Shown: positions 23,286 to 30,792 of the stretch, one piece after another | How positions within the stretch are numbered: position 1 is the stretch's first letter | Layout of the letters: every line of letters starts with the position of its first letter | Source: Rhodococcus oryzae | GTDB lineage: Bacteria > Actinomycetota > Actinomycetes > Mycobacteriales > Mycobacteriaceae | NCBI RefSeq assembly: GCF_005049235.1 | Contig: NZ_SUMD01000018.1 | Coordinates: 1-53,424, forward strand | Length of the DNA: 53,424 bases | Direction of reading: 5' to 3' | Notes under the pieces: generated by a model | Database searches by the model: none | The model's input: the letters and a program-made list of their open reading frames with translations, nothing else | Told to the model about the DNA's origin: nothing | Position numbers and translations under genes: made by a program

Positions 23286-24071
23286 ATGCGATGGAATCTC
23301 AGCCCGGATGAGTTCGACCACGCCTGGCGCGAGGCCGGACTCGACCGGTTCCCGTACCCGCTGGAGGTGCATCGCACCGTCGACGACGGTGCCGCCCACG
23401 CGCGAGCGCTGTCCGATTGGTATGAGGGCTACCGCTCCGCGGAGCTCGACGTGGCCCTGGAGATTCTCGCGAAACCGTCTGTGCGCGTGGAGATATTCGG
23501 GGTGGAGGGCGGCGCCGCCATCAGCGATGGCCGGCCTGCCGCGGTCAGCGACGGGCGGCTCGCCGCCGAATGGGATGGTCGACCCGCAGCCGTGGTCCGG
23601 GTGCTGGGGTGCGCGAGCGAGCGAACCTCCGTGGTCGTCGCGCAGCGCCCCGGACCCACGGCGGATACGGGCGGGGACCTGGCGATGTGTCTCGGCGGCG
23701 TGGACACGCTGGCCCAGCGCATCATGGACATGCTGCCGGGGGCCGAGGCAGGTGGTAGGCGGGCGATGAGGGCTCCGGTGTCCGAGGTCCGCGGCGGACG
23801 TCGGTCCTCACTCCTGGTACCGGTGCGCTCGGCGAACACGGCGGCCCGGATCCGAGCGCTGCTCGACCTGCCACGCAACGGCGTGGGACAGGTGACCGTG
23901 ACCACCGGAGTCGATCAGCCCGCGTCGTCGGCGAGCCGGGCGTTCAGCTGGATCGACGTGAGCGGTGACGGTCGCTACCTGGTGCGGACCGAGTCCGAGG
24001 TCGAGATTCGGCCGCTCTCGGTCGCCGACTTCACCGCGGAGTTGCGCACGGATCTGCCGGCGACCTACTGA
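23286..24071 (+). CDS. Orphan EspG-family protein (ESX secretion-associated)
   Basis: 261 residues matching the EspG pattern: MRWNLSPDEFDHAWREAGLDRFPYPL at the start, a mixed central sheet, and RAFSWIDVSGDGRYLVRTESEVEIRPLSVADF at the end. In mycobacteria EspG chaperones PE/PPE substrates of type VII secretion. No ESX, PE, PPE or WXG100 gene is present in this window, so this copy is an orphan. Residues ~80-105 contain three near copies of DGRPAA/DGRLAA, an unusual internal repetition. The ATG has only a weak upstream AGG. Confidence 0.78.
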   Translation: MRWNLSPDEFDHAWREAGLDRFPYPLEVHRTVDDGAAHARALSDWYEGYRSAELDVALEILAKPSVRVEIFGVEGGAAISDGRPAAVSDGRLAAEWDGRPAAVVRVLGCASERTSVVVAQRPGPTADTGGDLAMCLGGVDTLAQRIMDMLPGAEAGGRRAMRAPVSEVRGGRRSSLLVPVRSANTAARIRALLDLPRNGVGQVTVTTGVDQPASSASRAFSWIDVSGDGRYLVRTESEVEIRPLSVADFTAELRTDLPATY

Positions 24072-24077
24072 GTCGGG

Positions 24078-24179
24078 TCAGGTCATGATGACCGCGTCGG
24101 CCGAGCCGAACGCGAGCGCGAGGTTGTTGAAGAAGGTCGTCACCGGGTCGTACACGAGTACGTCCTGCGGGTTGAGCAT
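24078..24179 (-). CDS. Small protein (33 residues) with a strong ribosome binding site
   Basis: ATG at 24179 reads MLNPQDVLVYDPVTTFFNNL then ALAFGSADAVIMT and stops at 24078. The ribosome binding site AAGGAGGAG (24186-24194) is near-perfect and well spaced, stronger than for most genes here. It lies just past the fadD terminator hairpin and between convergent genes. The peptide is mildly hydrophobic with acidic residues and no Cys, Lys or Arg; I do not recognise the family. Very small hydrophobic peptides include cell-wall porins of Corynebacteriales, but that link is speculation. Confidence 0.5.
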   Translation of the reverse strand: MLNPQDVLVYDPVTTFFNNLALAFGSADAVIMT

Positions 24180-24200
24180 CTGGCACTCCTCCTTGAAAAC

Positions 24201-24238
24201 GAATGGGTCGTCCCCCCGATCGGAGGGACGACCCATTC
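24201..24238 (-). terminator. Rho-independent terminator of fadD15
   Basis: Perfect 14-bp stem (24201-24214 with 24225-24238), loop containing a further CCGATCGG palindrome, followed on the minus strand by GTTTTC. It lies 20 bp after the fadD stop. Confidence 0.8.
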
Positions 24239-24257
24239 ACTCATGGCAGGGGATCGC

Positions 24258-26045
24258 TCAGGTGTAAATGGCCTCGATCGCCGTCGCGAATTCCTGGTGG
24301 ATGATGTTGCGCTTGAGCTTGAGGGTGGGGGTCAGCTCGCCGGTCTCGACGGTGAAGTCCACATCGAGGATGCGGTACTTCTTGATCTGCTCCGGGTTCG
24401 AGACCTTCTTGTTCCCCTCGGCGACCGCGGCGTCGATCTCGGCGACCAGGTCGGGATGCTTGACGATCTCCGAGATCGCGATGTCCGCGGCGATGCCGTT
24501 GCGCTCGAGCCAACCCGGCAGGGCCTCGGGGTCGATGGTGATCAGCGCGCCGATGAACGGCTTCGCGTCGCCGACGACCAGGCACTGGCTGATCAGGGCG
24601 TGGGCGCGCAGCGCGTCCTCGAGCACGGCCGGGGCGACGTTCTTGCCGCCGGCGGTCACGATGATCTCCTTCTTGCGACCCGTGATCGAGACGAAGCCCT
24701 CCGAGTCGATCGAGCCGAGGTCGCCGGTGTGGAACCAGCCGTCGCGGATGGAATCCGCGGTGGCCGCGTCGTTGTGCCAGTAGCCGTTGAACACGACCGG
24801 TCCCTTGACAAGCAGCTCGCCATCCTCGGCGATCTTCGCCGCGTGCCCGTTGATCGGCTTGCCGACAGAACCGACCTTCTGGGCGTTCGTGGTGTTCACG
24901 GTGATCGCGGCGCTGGTCTCGGTGAGGCCGTAGCCCTCGTAGATCGGGAGGCCGATGCCACGGAAGAAGTGTCCGAGACGCGCGCCGAGCGCCGCGCCGC
25001 CGGACACCGCGCGGTCACACTCGCCGCCGAGCGCGGCCCGCAGCTTGCCGTAGACCAGCTTGTCGAACAGCGCGTGCTTGAGCTTGAGCCCGAGGCCCGC
25101 TCCGCCGGTGTCCTGGGCCTCGCTCCATGCGATGGCGGTGTCGGCGGCCTTCGCGAAGATCTTGCCCTTGCCGCCGTCCTCGGCCTTCTGCTTGGCCGAG
25201 TTGTACACCTTCTCGAACACGCGCGGCACCGAGAGGATGAAGTTCGGCTTGAACGCCGCAAACTGCTCGAGCAGGGTGCTGATGTCGGCGGTGTGGCCGA
25301 CGGTCACCTTGTTGTCGAAGGCGCCGAAGGAGATGGCGCGGGCGAACACGTGCGCCAGTGGCAGGAACATCAGGGTGCTCTGGCCCTCGTACATCGCGTC
25401 GTCCAGCGCGATCTTCACGGCCTTGGACTCGGCGTAGAAGTTCGAGTGGGTGAGCTGGACGCCCTTGGGGCGGCCGGTGGTGCCGGAGGTGTAGATGAGG
25501 GTGGCGGGGGAGGCGGCGTTCACCTGCCCGCGACGCTCGTGCAGTTCCTCGTCGGTGATGGCGGCGCCGCGAGCGGTGAGCTCCTCGAGCGCACCCGCCT
25601 CGATCTGCAGCATCTCCCGCAGCGCGGGGGCGGCCTCGGCGACGTCCTTGACGGTGGCGGCGTGCTTCGCGGTCTCGACGACAAGCACCGAGGTGGCGGA
25701 GTCCTCGAGGATCCACTGCGCCTGGTCGGCGGAGGAGGTCTCGTAGATGGCGACGGTGCAGCCGCCTGCGGTCCAGATGGCGTAGTCCAGCACGACCCAC
25801 TCGTAGCGGGTGGCGGACAGGATGGCGACGCGATCGCCGAGCGCGATGCCGGAGGCCATCAGACCCTTGGCGACACCCTTGACCTGCGTGGCGAATTCGG
25901 CCGCGGTGACGTCGACCCAGGAGCCGTTGACCAGTCGCTTGAAGGGAACGTGCTGGGGGCTCTCCTTTTCGAGGCGGAACACCGTATCGGCCATGGAGAT
26001 GTCTTCCGGGATGGAAAACGACGCCGGGACTTCGAACTCTCGCAC
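24258..26045 (-). CDS. fadD15: Long-chain acyl-CoA synthetase (FadD15-like)
   Basis: 595 residues of the ANL adenylation superfamily, with MREFEVPASFSIPED at the start as in mycobacterial FadD15. AMP-binding motif YTSGTTGRPKGVQLTHSN, LPLAHVFARAI, then GGAALGARLGHFFRGIGLPIYEGYGLTET and the C-terminal hinge GWFHTGDLGSIDSEGFVSITGRKKEIIVTAGGKNVAP with the catalytic lysine region KYRILDVDFTVETGELTPTLKLKR. It activates long-chain fatty acids with ATP and CoA at the membrane. The GTG start is preceded by GGAGGGG. A Crp-like site lies 34 bp upstream of the start and a hairpin terminator follows the stop. Confidence 0.92.
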   Translation of the reverse strand: MREFEVPASFSIPEDISMADTVFRLEKESPQHVPFKRLVNGSWVDVTAAEFATQVKGVAKGLMASGIALGDRVAILSATRYEWVVLDYAIWTAGGCTVAIYETSSADQAQWILEDSATSVLVVETAKHAATVKDVAEAAPALREMLQIEAGALEELTARGAAITDEELHERRGQVNAASPATLIYTSGTTGRPKGVQLTHSNFYAESKAVKIALDDAMYEGQSTLMFLPLAHVFARAISFGAFDNKVTVGHTADISTLLEQFAAFKPNFILSVPRVFEKVYNSAKQKAEDGGKGKIFAKAADTAIAWSEAQDTGGAGLGLKLKHALFDKLVYGKLRAALGGECDRAVSGGAALGARLGHFFRGIGLPIYEGYGLTETSAAITVNTTNAQKVGSVGKPINGHAAKIAEDGELLVKGPVVFNGYWHNDAATADSIRDGWFHTGDLGSIDSEGFVSITGRKKEIIVTAGGKNVAPAVLEDALRAHALISQCLVVGDAKPFIGALITIDPEALPGWLERNGIAADIAISEIVKHPDLVAEIDAAVAEGNKKVSNPEQIKKYRILDVDFTVETGELTPTLKLKRNIIHQEFATAIEAIYT

Positions 26046-26078
26046 TGTGACCCCTCCAGGTACTACTGACGTGTGGAG

Positions 26079-26094
26079 TGTGCATTGGATCACA
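26079..26094. promoter_or_regulatory. Candidate Crp/GlxR binding site upstream of fadD15
   Basis: TGTGCATTGGATCACA matches the TGTGA-N6-TCACA consensus of actinobacterial Crp-type regulators at 9 of 10 positions. It lies in the fadD15 5' region. Binding is inference. Confidence 0.5.
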
Positions 26095-26177
26095 TCTGTG
26101 GTCGGTATGCACTCTCAAGCTTGTCCGAATTGCGAGGGTTAGCCTCGCTACGGAAAATTACGTGTAACCCCAAGTCT

Positions 26178-26219
26178 CGTGATCTGCGGGTTTTTCGTCT
26201 GGTTGAGGCGAAGATCACG
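26178..26219. terminator. Possible hairpin at the end of the phosphoribosyltransferase gene
   Basis: CGTGATCT (26178-26185) pairs with AGATCACG (26212-26219), an 8-bp stem with a 26-nt loop that includes the gene's stop codon and TTTTT (plus strand). Loop size makes it only a weak terminator candidate. Confidence 0.3.
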
Positions 26220-26841
26220 TGGCGAGCAGGTCGGTCACCTCCTGGTCCGTGAGCTGGTGAAAATCCCGGTAGGCGCCGCCGACGCCGCCGAGCCAGCGCG
26301 GGACGAGCGGGCAGATCACCTCGTCTGCCTCCTTGGTCAGCCGTGCGACCGCCTCCTCGGAGGAGACCGGCACCGCGACCACCACGCGGGCAGCCCCGTC
26401 GGCCCTAGCCACCCGGCACGCGACCGCCGCCGTCGCCCCGGTGGCCATGCCGTCGTCGACGATCACCACGGTCCGGTCTCGCAGCGGGATCCGCCCCCGA
26501 TCGCCGCGCAGCACCCGCGCACGCCGCTCGAGTTCGCGGCGCTCCCGCGATTCGACGGTGGCCAGCCCGAGTGGACTCATCCCGGTCTGCGCGAGGACGT
26601 CGTCGTTGAGCACCCGGACGCCCCCCTCGCCGAGCGCGCCCATCGCCAGCTCCGGCTGCCACGGCACGCCGAGCTTGCGGACGAGGATCACGTCGAGTTC
26701 GCCGCCGAGTTCGTGCGCGACCTCGGTCGCGACGGGCACCCCGCCCCTTGGCAGCCCGAGCACGAGCGGATCCGCGTCGCGCAGGTGGCCGAGCGACTCG
26801 GCCAACGCGCGACCGGCTTTCGCGCGAGTCTCGTACAGCAT
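26215..26841 (-). CDS. Phosphoribosyltransferase family protein
   Basis: 208 residues in the type I phosphoribosyltransferase fold: PLVLGLPRGGVPVATEVAHEL at the start, the PRPP-binding loop TVVIVDDGMATGATAAVACRVA near residues 123-143, and the VPVSSEEAV segment typical of the actinobacterial branch found near stress (DosR-type) genes. Related proteins are annotated as putative phosphoribosyltransferases, sometimes fused to dienelactone-hydrolase-like domains. The base substrate is unknown. Leftward, 52 bp downstream of the amidohydrolase gene. Confidence 0.87.
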   Translation of the reverse strand: MLYETRAKAGRALAESLGHLRDADPLVLGLPRGGVPVATEVAHELGGELDVILVRKLGVPWQPELAMGALGEGGVRVLNDDVLAQTGMSPLGLATVESRERRELERRARVLRGDRGRIPLRDRTVVIVDDGMATGATAAVACRVARADGAARVVVAVPVSSEEAVARLTKEADEVICPLVPRWLGGVGGAYRDFHQLTDQEVTDLLAT

Positions 26842-26893
26842 CCTGTCTCTGACGCTACGCCGCTCGAGCGCCTCCGGCGCCCGTGTGCGGGAC

Positions 26894-27691
26894 CTAGCGC
26901 TCGGTGATGCCGAACCGGCGCAGCGCCAGCGCCGGGTTGGTCGCCCGAACCTGGGCGATCCGCTCGGCGGTGGCCTCGGCGCGCGCGGTTCCGACCTGAT
27001 CGCCGAGCGACGCGAGCACCACGCCCATCGGGTCGACGATCATCGAGTTGCCTGCCCCGGTCCGGGCGCTCTGGTCGGCGGCCGCGACGTAGATGGTGTT
27101 CTCGATCGCCCGCGCACGCACCAGGGTGGTCCAGTGGTCCTCTTTCAGGGGTCCGGGCACCCACTGCGCCGGCAGCAACAGCACGTCCGCTCCCGCGTCC
27201 ACGATCCGCCGGGTGACCTCTGGGAATCGCAGGTCGTAGCAGGTCTGCATGCCGAAGGTGAGCCCATCCACCTCGAACGTCGCCGGGTCGTCGATCGCCC
27301 CGGCGCGGAACACGTCCGACTCCTTGTATCCGAATGCGTCGTACAGGTGCAGCTTGCGGTAGACCGCGGCGATCCGGCCGTCGGGCGCCGCGGCCACCAG
27401 GGTGTTGGAGATTCGCGTGTCGTCGTCGAGCGTCTCGTTGACGCCCGCGACGACGTGCACCCCGAACTGCGCAGCGATCTCCAACAGGCCACCGACGAAC
27501 GGCCCGTCGAGCGGCTCCGCGGAGGCGACGAGCCGCTCGTCGGTGGGCGGCGCGGTGAACATCGAGTACTCGGGAGCAACGACAACCTCGGCACCCCTTG
27601 CCGAGGCCTCGCCGACGAGATTGCGCAGGGTGAGGTGGTTTTCGGCTTTATCCATGCCCGGGGCGAACTGGGCCACTGCGATCTCGACCAT
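26894..27691 (-). CDS. Carbon-nitrogen hydrolase (nitrilase superfamily)
   Basis: 265 residues with the Glu-Lys-Cys triad: Glu in VVAPEYSMF (near residue 41), Lys in AVYRKLHLYD and Cys in MQTCYDLRFPE. The YRKLHLYD and CYDLRFPE motifs place it with the Nit/omega-amidase-like branch, whose members hydrolyse small amides such as deaminated glutathione or alpha-keto-glutaramate. In a mycothiol organism the substrate is open. A CATACT box lies 6 nt before the ATG. Confidence 0.88.
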   Translation of the reverse strand: MVEIAVAQFAPGMDKAENHLTLRNLVGEASARGAEVVVAPEYSMFTAPPTDERLVASAEPLDGPFVGGLLEIAAQFGVHVVAGVNETLDDDTRISNTLVAAAPDGRIAAVYRKLHLYDAFGYKESDVFRAGAIDDPATFEVDGLTFGMQTCYDLRFPEVTRRIVDAGADVLLLPAQWVPGPLKEDHWTTLVRARAIENTIYVAAADQSARTGAGNSMIVDPMGVVLASLGDQVGTARAEATAERIAQVRATNPALALRRFGITER

Positions 27692-27697
27692 GGTCCG

Positions 27698-27703
27698 AGT
27701 ATG
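27698..27703 (-). promoter_or_regulatory. -10-like box of nitrilase-family gene
   Basis: CATACT on the minus strand, 6 nt upstream of the ATG at 27691. Confidence 0.4.
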
Positions 27704-27732
27704 GCGTAGCCCCGCTCACTGTCGAGGAGGCC

Positions 27733-27776
27733 GCAGCCACCCGCATATCCTAGTGCTAGGATATGCGGGTGGCTGC
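27733..27776. promoter_or_regulatory. 44-bp perfect palindrome spanning promoter and start of the PadR gene
   Basis: Two 21-bp arms (27733-27753 and 27756-27776) are exact reverse complements around a 2-bp spacer. The core is TATCCTAG-TG-CTAGGATA. The right arm contains the -10 box TAGGAT (27757-27762), the ATG at 27763 and the GTG at 27769, so a protein bound here would block both RNA polymerase and initiation. Most likely the PadR operator. Confidence 0.8.
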
Positions 27777-28311
27777 AGACCTGACCGAATCCGAGGTGAC
27801 CGTTCTCGGCCTGATCGCCGAGCGTCCGCGCCACGGCTTCGACCTCGAGAAGGTGATCGACGAGCGCGGCATGCGGCAGTGGACCCAGATCGGGTTCTCC
27901 TCGATCTATTACCTCCTCGGCAAGCTCGACAAGCGCGGCCTCATCGAGGAGGTGGCGGTGGAAGCGGGTGGACCCGGCAGGCCCCGCCGGGTCTACGCGA
28001 TCACCCCGGCCGGACGGGCGGCCGCCGCGGAGCGGACCGCGCAGCTCCTCGCCGAGCCGTCCGTGGCGGCCGCGCCGGTGCTGGTCGGGATGGCCAACTG
28101 GCCGCTCCTCCCGCCCGCCGAGTCGATCGCCGCGCTGCGTCGGCGCTCGGAGGCGTTGAGCCGCAAGCGGGTAGAGGTGACAGCCGCTCGCGACGCCCAA
28201 CGACCGCTGCCGGATTTCGTTGATGCCGTCTTCGAGTACTCGGTCGCGATGCTCGACGCGGAACAGAGCTGGGTCGCCCGGACCCTGACATCGCTTGAGA
28301 GGAAACGATGA
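27763..28311 (+). CDS. PadR family transcriptional regulator
   Basis: 182 residues from the ATG, 180 from the alternative GTG at 27769, which is 6 nt after TAGGAT and fits a leaderless start better. Winged-helix domain: LTESEVTVLGLIAERPRHGFDLEKVID, then IGFSSIYYLLGKLDKRGLIEE and RVYAITPAGRAAAAER. The C-terminal helices are of the PF10400 type. It starts inside a perfect 44-bp palindrome, so strong autoregulation is expected. The stop overlaps the start of the GyrI-like gene (ATGA), forming a regulator/ligand-binding-protein operon. Confidence 0.87.
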   Translation: MRVAADLTESEVTVLGLIAERPRHGFDLEKVIDERGMRQWTQIGFSSIYYLLGKLDKRGLIEEVAVEAGGPGRPRRVYAITPAGRAAAAERTAQLLAEPSVAAAPVLVGMANWPLLPPAESIAALRRRSEALSRKRVEVTAARDAQRPLPDFVDAVFEYSVAMLDAEQSWVARTLTSLERKR

Positions 28312-28946
28312 CCAAGCTCGATTTCAAGAAGCAGAAGGAGCTCTACGCGCCGGCCACCGGGGACTTCGTCCTGGTGGAGGTTCCCCCGATGTGGTTTCTC
28401 ATGATCGACGGTCACGGTGACCCGAACGTCTCCGAGGACTATCGGCTGGCGGTGGAGTCTCTGTACGCCGCCTCGTACGCGGTGAAGTTCGCGAGCAAGA
28501 AGGGGCACGAGGCCGACTATGTGGTCGGGCCGCTGGAGGGCCGGTGGTGGGCGCCGGATCCCGCGGTCTTCGTCGACCGCAGCAAGTCGGAGTGGAGCTG
28601 GACGATGCAGATCCGGCAGCCGGACTGGATGACCACCGCCGAGGTCGCGGCGATCCTGGCCGAGACGGAGTCCAAGAAGAAGCTGCCCGTGGTGGGGGAG
28701 TTGCGCCACGAACGGCACGACGAAGGCCTGTCGGTGCAGATCATGCACGTCGGCTCGTACGACGACGAGGCGCCGACCCTCGAGCGGTTGCACGACGAGT
28801 TCATCCCCGGTCGCGGTCTCGAATTCAATGGCAAGCACCACGAGATCTACCTCGGGGACCCCAGAAAGTCCGCGCCCGAGAAGCTGCGCACGGTGCTCCG
28901 ACAGCCCGTCCGAACGGCGTCGGTGAGGGCCGCGGAAAGGGCGTGA
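28308..28946 (+). CDS. GyrI-like small-molecule-binding domain protein
   Basis: 212 residues. The pattern PPMWFLMIDGHGDPNVSEDYRLAVESLYAASYAVKF, then YVVGPLEGRWWAPD and VQIMHVGSYDDEAPTLERLHDEF, is that of GyrI-like (SOUL/Rob C-terminal-like) proteins that bind or hydrolyse small compounds. They often sit beside regulators and act as antitoxin-like ligand sinks or hydrolases. GAGAGGAAACG precedes the ATG, which overlaps the PadR stop. Confidence 0.82.
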   Translation: MTKLDFKKQKELYAPATGDFVLVEVPPMWFLMIDGHGDPNVSEDYRLAVESLYAASYAVKFASKKGHEADYVVGPLEGRWWAPDPAVFVDRSKSEWSWTMQIRQPDWMTTAEVAAILAETESKKKLPVVGELRHERHDEGLSVQIMHVGSYDDEAPTLERLHDEFIPGRGLEFNGKHHEIYLGDPRKSAPEKLRTVLRQPVRTASVRAAERA

Positions 28947-28970
28947 ACGGGACACCCGGCGGCGACGTAC

Positions 28971-28976
28971 TAAACT
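28971..28976 (+). promoter_or_regulatory. -10 box upstream of DEAD-box helicase gene
   Basis: TAAACT ends 9 nt before the ATG at 28986, implying a leader of only a few bases. Confidence 0.45.
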
Positions 28977-28985
28977 CCTGGTGAG

Positions 28986-30734
28986 ATGAGCGACACCGAG
29001 CACAACCCCGAGCCGGAAACCGACACCACCACCTTTGCCGACCTCGGCATCGATGAACGGGTGCTGCGGGCACTCTCGGACGTCGGCTACGAGTCGCCGT
29101 CGCCGATCCAGGCCGCGACCATCCCGCCGTTGATGTCCGGAAGCGACGTCGTCGGTCTCGCGCAGACCGGCACCGGCAAGACCGCGGCGTTCGCCGTTCC
29201 GATCCTGTCCCGCATCGACACCGAGCAGAAGCGGCCGCAGGCCCTGGTGCTGGCGCCGACCCGCGAGCTGGCACTCCAGGTCGCGGAGGCGTTCGGTAAG
29301 TACTCGGCGCACATCCCCGGGCTGAGCGTGCTGCCGATCTACGGCGGCCAGGCCTACGGCGTGCAGCTGTCCGGACTTCGGCGCGGCGCACAGATCATCG
29401 TCGGTACCCCGGGCCGGGTGATCGATCACCTGGAGAAGGGCACCCTCGACCTCTCGCACCTGGACTACCTGGTGCTCGACGAGGCCGACGAGATGCTCAA
29501 GATGGGCTTCCAGGACGACGTCGAGCGGATCTTGGCCGACACCCCCGAGTACAAGCAGGTCGCGCTGTTCTCGGCGACCATGCCGGCTGCGATCCGCAAG
29601 ATCTCCAAGCAGTACCTGCACGACCCGGTCGAGATCACGGTCAAGACCAAGACGTCGACCGCGCCGAACATCACGCAGCGGTATGTGCAGGTGGCGCACC
29701 AGCGCAAGCTCGACGCGCTCACTCGGGTCCTCGAGGTGGAGACCTTCGAGGCGATGATCATCTTCGTCCGCACCAAGCAGGCCACCGAGGATCTCGCCGA
29801 ACGCCTGCGGGCGCGCGGGTTCTCGGCCGCCGCCATCAACGGCGACATCGTGCAGGCGCAGCGTGAGCGCACCATCGGTCAGCTCAAGAGCGGTGTGCTC
29901 GACATCCTCGTCGCCACCGACGTCGCGGCCCGCGGCCTCGACGTCGAGCGCATCTCGCACGTCGTCAACTACGACATCCCGCACGACACCGAGTCCTACG
30001 TGCACCGCATCGGCCGTACCGGCCGCGCCGGACGCTCCGGCGAGGCGCTGCTGTTCGTGGCGCCGCGGGAACGGCACCTGCTCAAGGCGATCGAGAAGGC
30101 CACGCGCCAGCCCTTGACCGAGATGCAGCTGCCGACCGTCGAGGACGTCAACGCGCAGCGCGTCGCCAAGTTCGGCGACTCGATCACCGAGAGCCTGAAC
30201 TCCGAAAACCTGGCGCTGTTCCGGACTCTGATCGAGGACTACGAGCGCGAGCACGACGTGCCGCTCGCCGATATCGCGGCGGCCCTGGCCGTGCTCTCGC
30301 GCGACGGGGAGACCTTCTTGATGCCGCCCGAGCCGCCGGCGCCGCCGCGCCGCGAGCGCGAGCCGCGCGCGGAGCGCCCGCCCCGCAAGTTCGATGACGA
30401 GCCCAAGTTCGGTCGGGAGGGGCAGGAGCTCGCCACCTACCGGATCGCGGTCGGTAAGCGGCACCGGGTGGCGCCAGGCGCGATCGTCGGCGCGATCGCC
30501 AACGAGGGCGGCCTTCGGCGAAGCGACTTCGGTCACATCAGCATTCGGCCCGATCACAGCCTGGTGGAGCTTCCGGCGGACCTCGCGAGCGAGACCCTCG
30601 AGGCGCTGCGGCGGACCCGGATCTCCGGTGTGCTCATCCAGTTGACCCCGGACCAGGGCCCGCCCGGGCAACGGCCCGCGCGCGACGGCGGCAAGGGCAA
30701 GTTCGATCGAAAGCCCAAGCGCGACCGCTACTGA
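28986..30734 (+). CDS. DEAD/DEAH-box ATP-dependent RNA helicase (DeaD/CsdA type)
   Basis: 582 residues. Q motif FADLGIDERVLRALSDVGYESPSPIQAATIP, Walker A AQTGTGKTAAF, PTRELALQ, GTPGRVIDHL, DEAD box (VLDEADEML), SAT (LFSATMP), then the second RecA domain with IIFVRTKQ, ATDVAARGLDVERI and HRIGRTGRAGRSG. After an R/E/P-rich linker comes a DbpA-like RNA-binding domain (TYRIAVGKRHRVAPGAIVGAIANEGGL). It unwinds structured RNA in ribosome assembly or cold adaptation. A strong terminator follows. Confidence 0.93.
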   Translation: MSDTEHNPEPETDTTTFADLGIDERVLRALSDVGYESPSPIQAATIPPLMSGSDVVGLAQTGTGKTAAFAVPILSRIDTEQKRPQALVLAPTRELALQVAEAFGKYSAHIPGLSVLPIYGGQAYGVQLSGLRRGAQIIVGTPGRVIDHLEKGTLDLSHLDYLVLDEADEMLKMGFQDDVERILADTPEYKQVALFSATMPAAIRKISKQYLHDPVEITVKTKTSTAPNITQRYVQVAHQRKLDALTRVLEVETFEAMIIFVRTKQATEDLAERLRARGFSAAAINGDIVQAQRERTIGQLKSGVLDILVATDVAARGLDVERISHVVNYDIPHDTESYVHRIGRTGRAGRSGEALLFVAPRERHLLKAIEKATRQPLTEMQLPTVEDVNAQRVAKFGDSITESLNSENLALFRTLIEDYEREHDVPLADIAAALAVLSRDGETFLMPPEPPAPPRREREPRAERPPRKFDDEPKFGREGQELATYRIAVGKRHRVAPGAIVGAIANEGGLRRSDFGHISIRPDHSLVELPADLASETLEALRRTRISGVLIQLTPDQGPPGQRPARDGGKGKFDRKPKRDRY

Positions 30735-30741
30735 CCAACTG

Positions 30742-30774
30742 ACAACGCCCGGCCACAATGTGGCCGGGCGTTGT
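30742..30774. terminator. Terminator after DEAD-box helicase gene
   Basis: Perfect 15-bp stem (30742-30756 with 30760-30774), 3-nt loop, 7 bp after the helicase stop and between convergent genes. Only a short T-rich tail follows. Confidence 0.8.
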
Positions 30775-30792
30775 TTGCTGTGGGGCGGAAGG

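Noticed and set aside
24243-26069. 608-codon frame antisense to fadD15
   Set aside because: fadD15 is intact and strongly supported; the antisense frame has no motif and runs into the terminator region.
27733-27776. The 44-bp palindrome as a transcription terminator
   Set aside because: It lies between divergent genes and contains a promoter and start codon, so it is far better explained as an operator.
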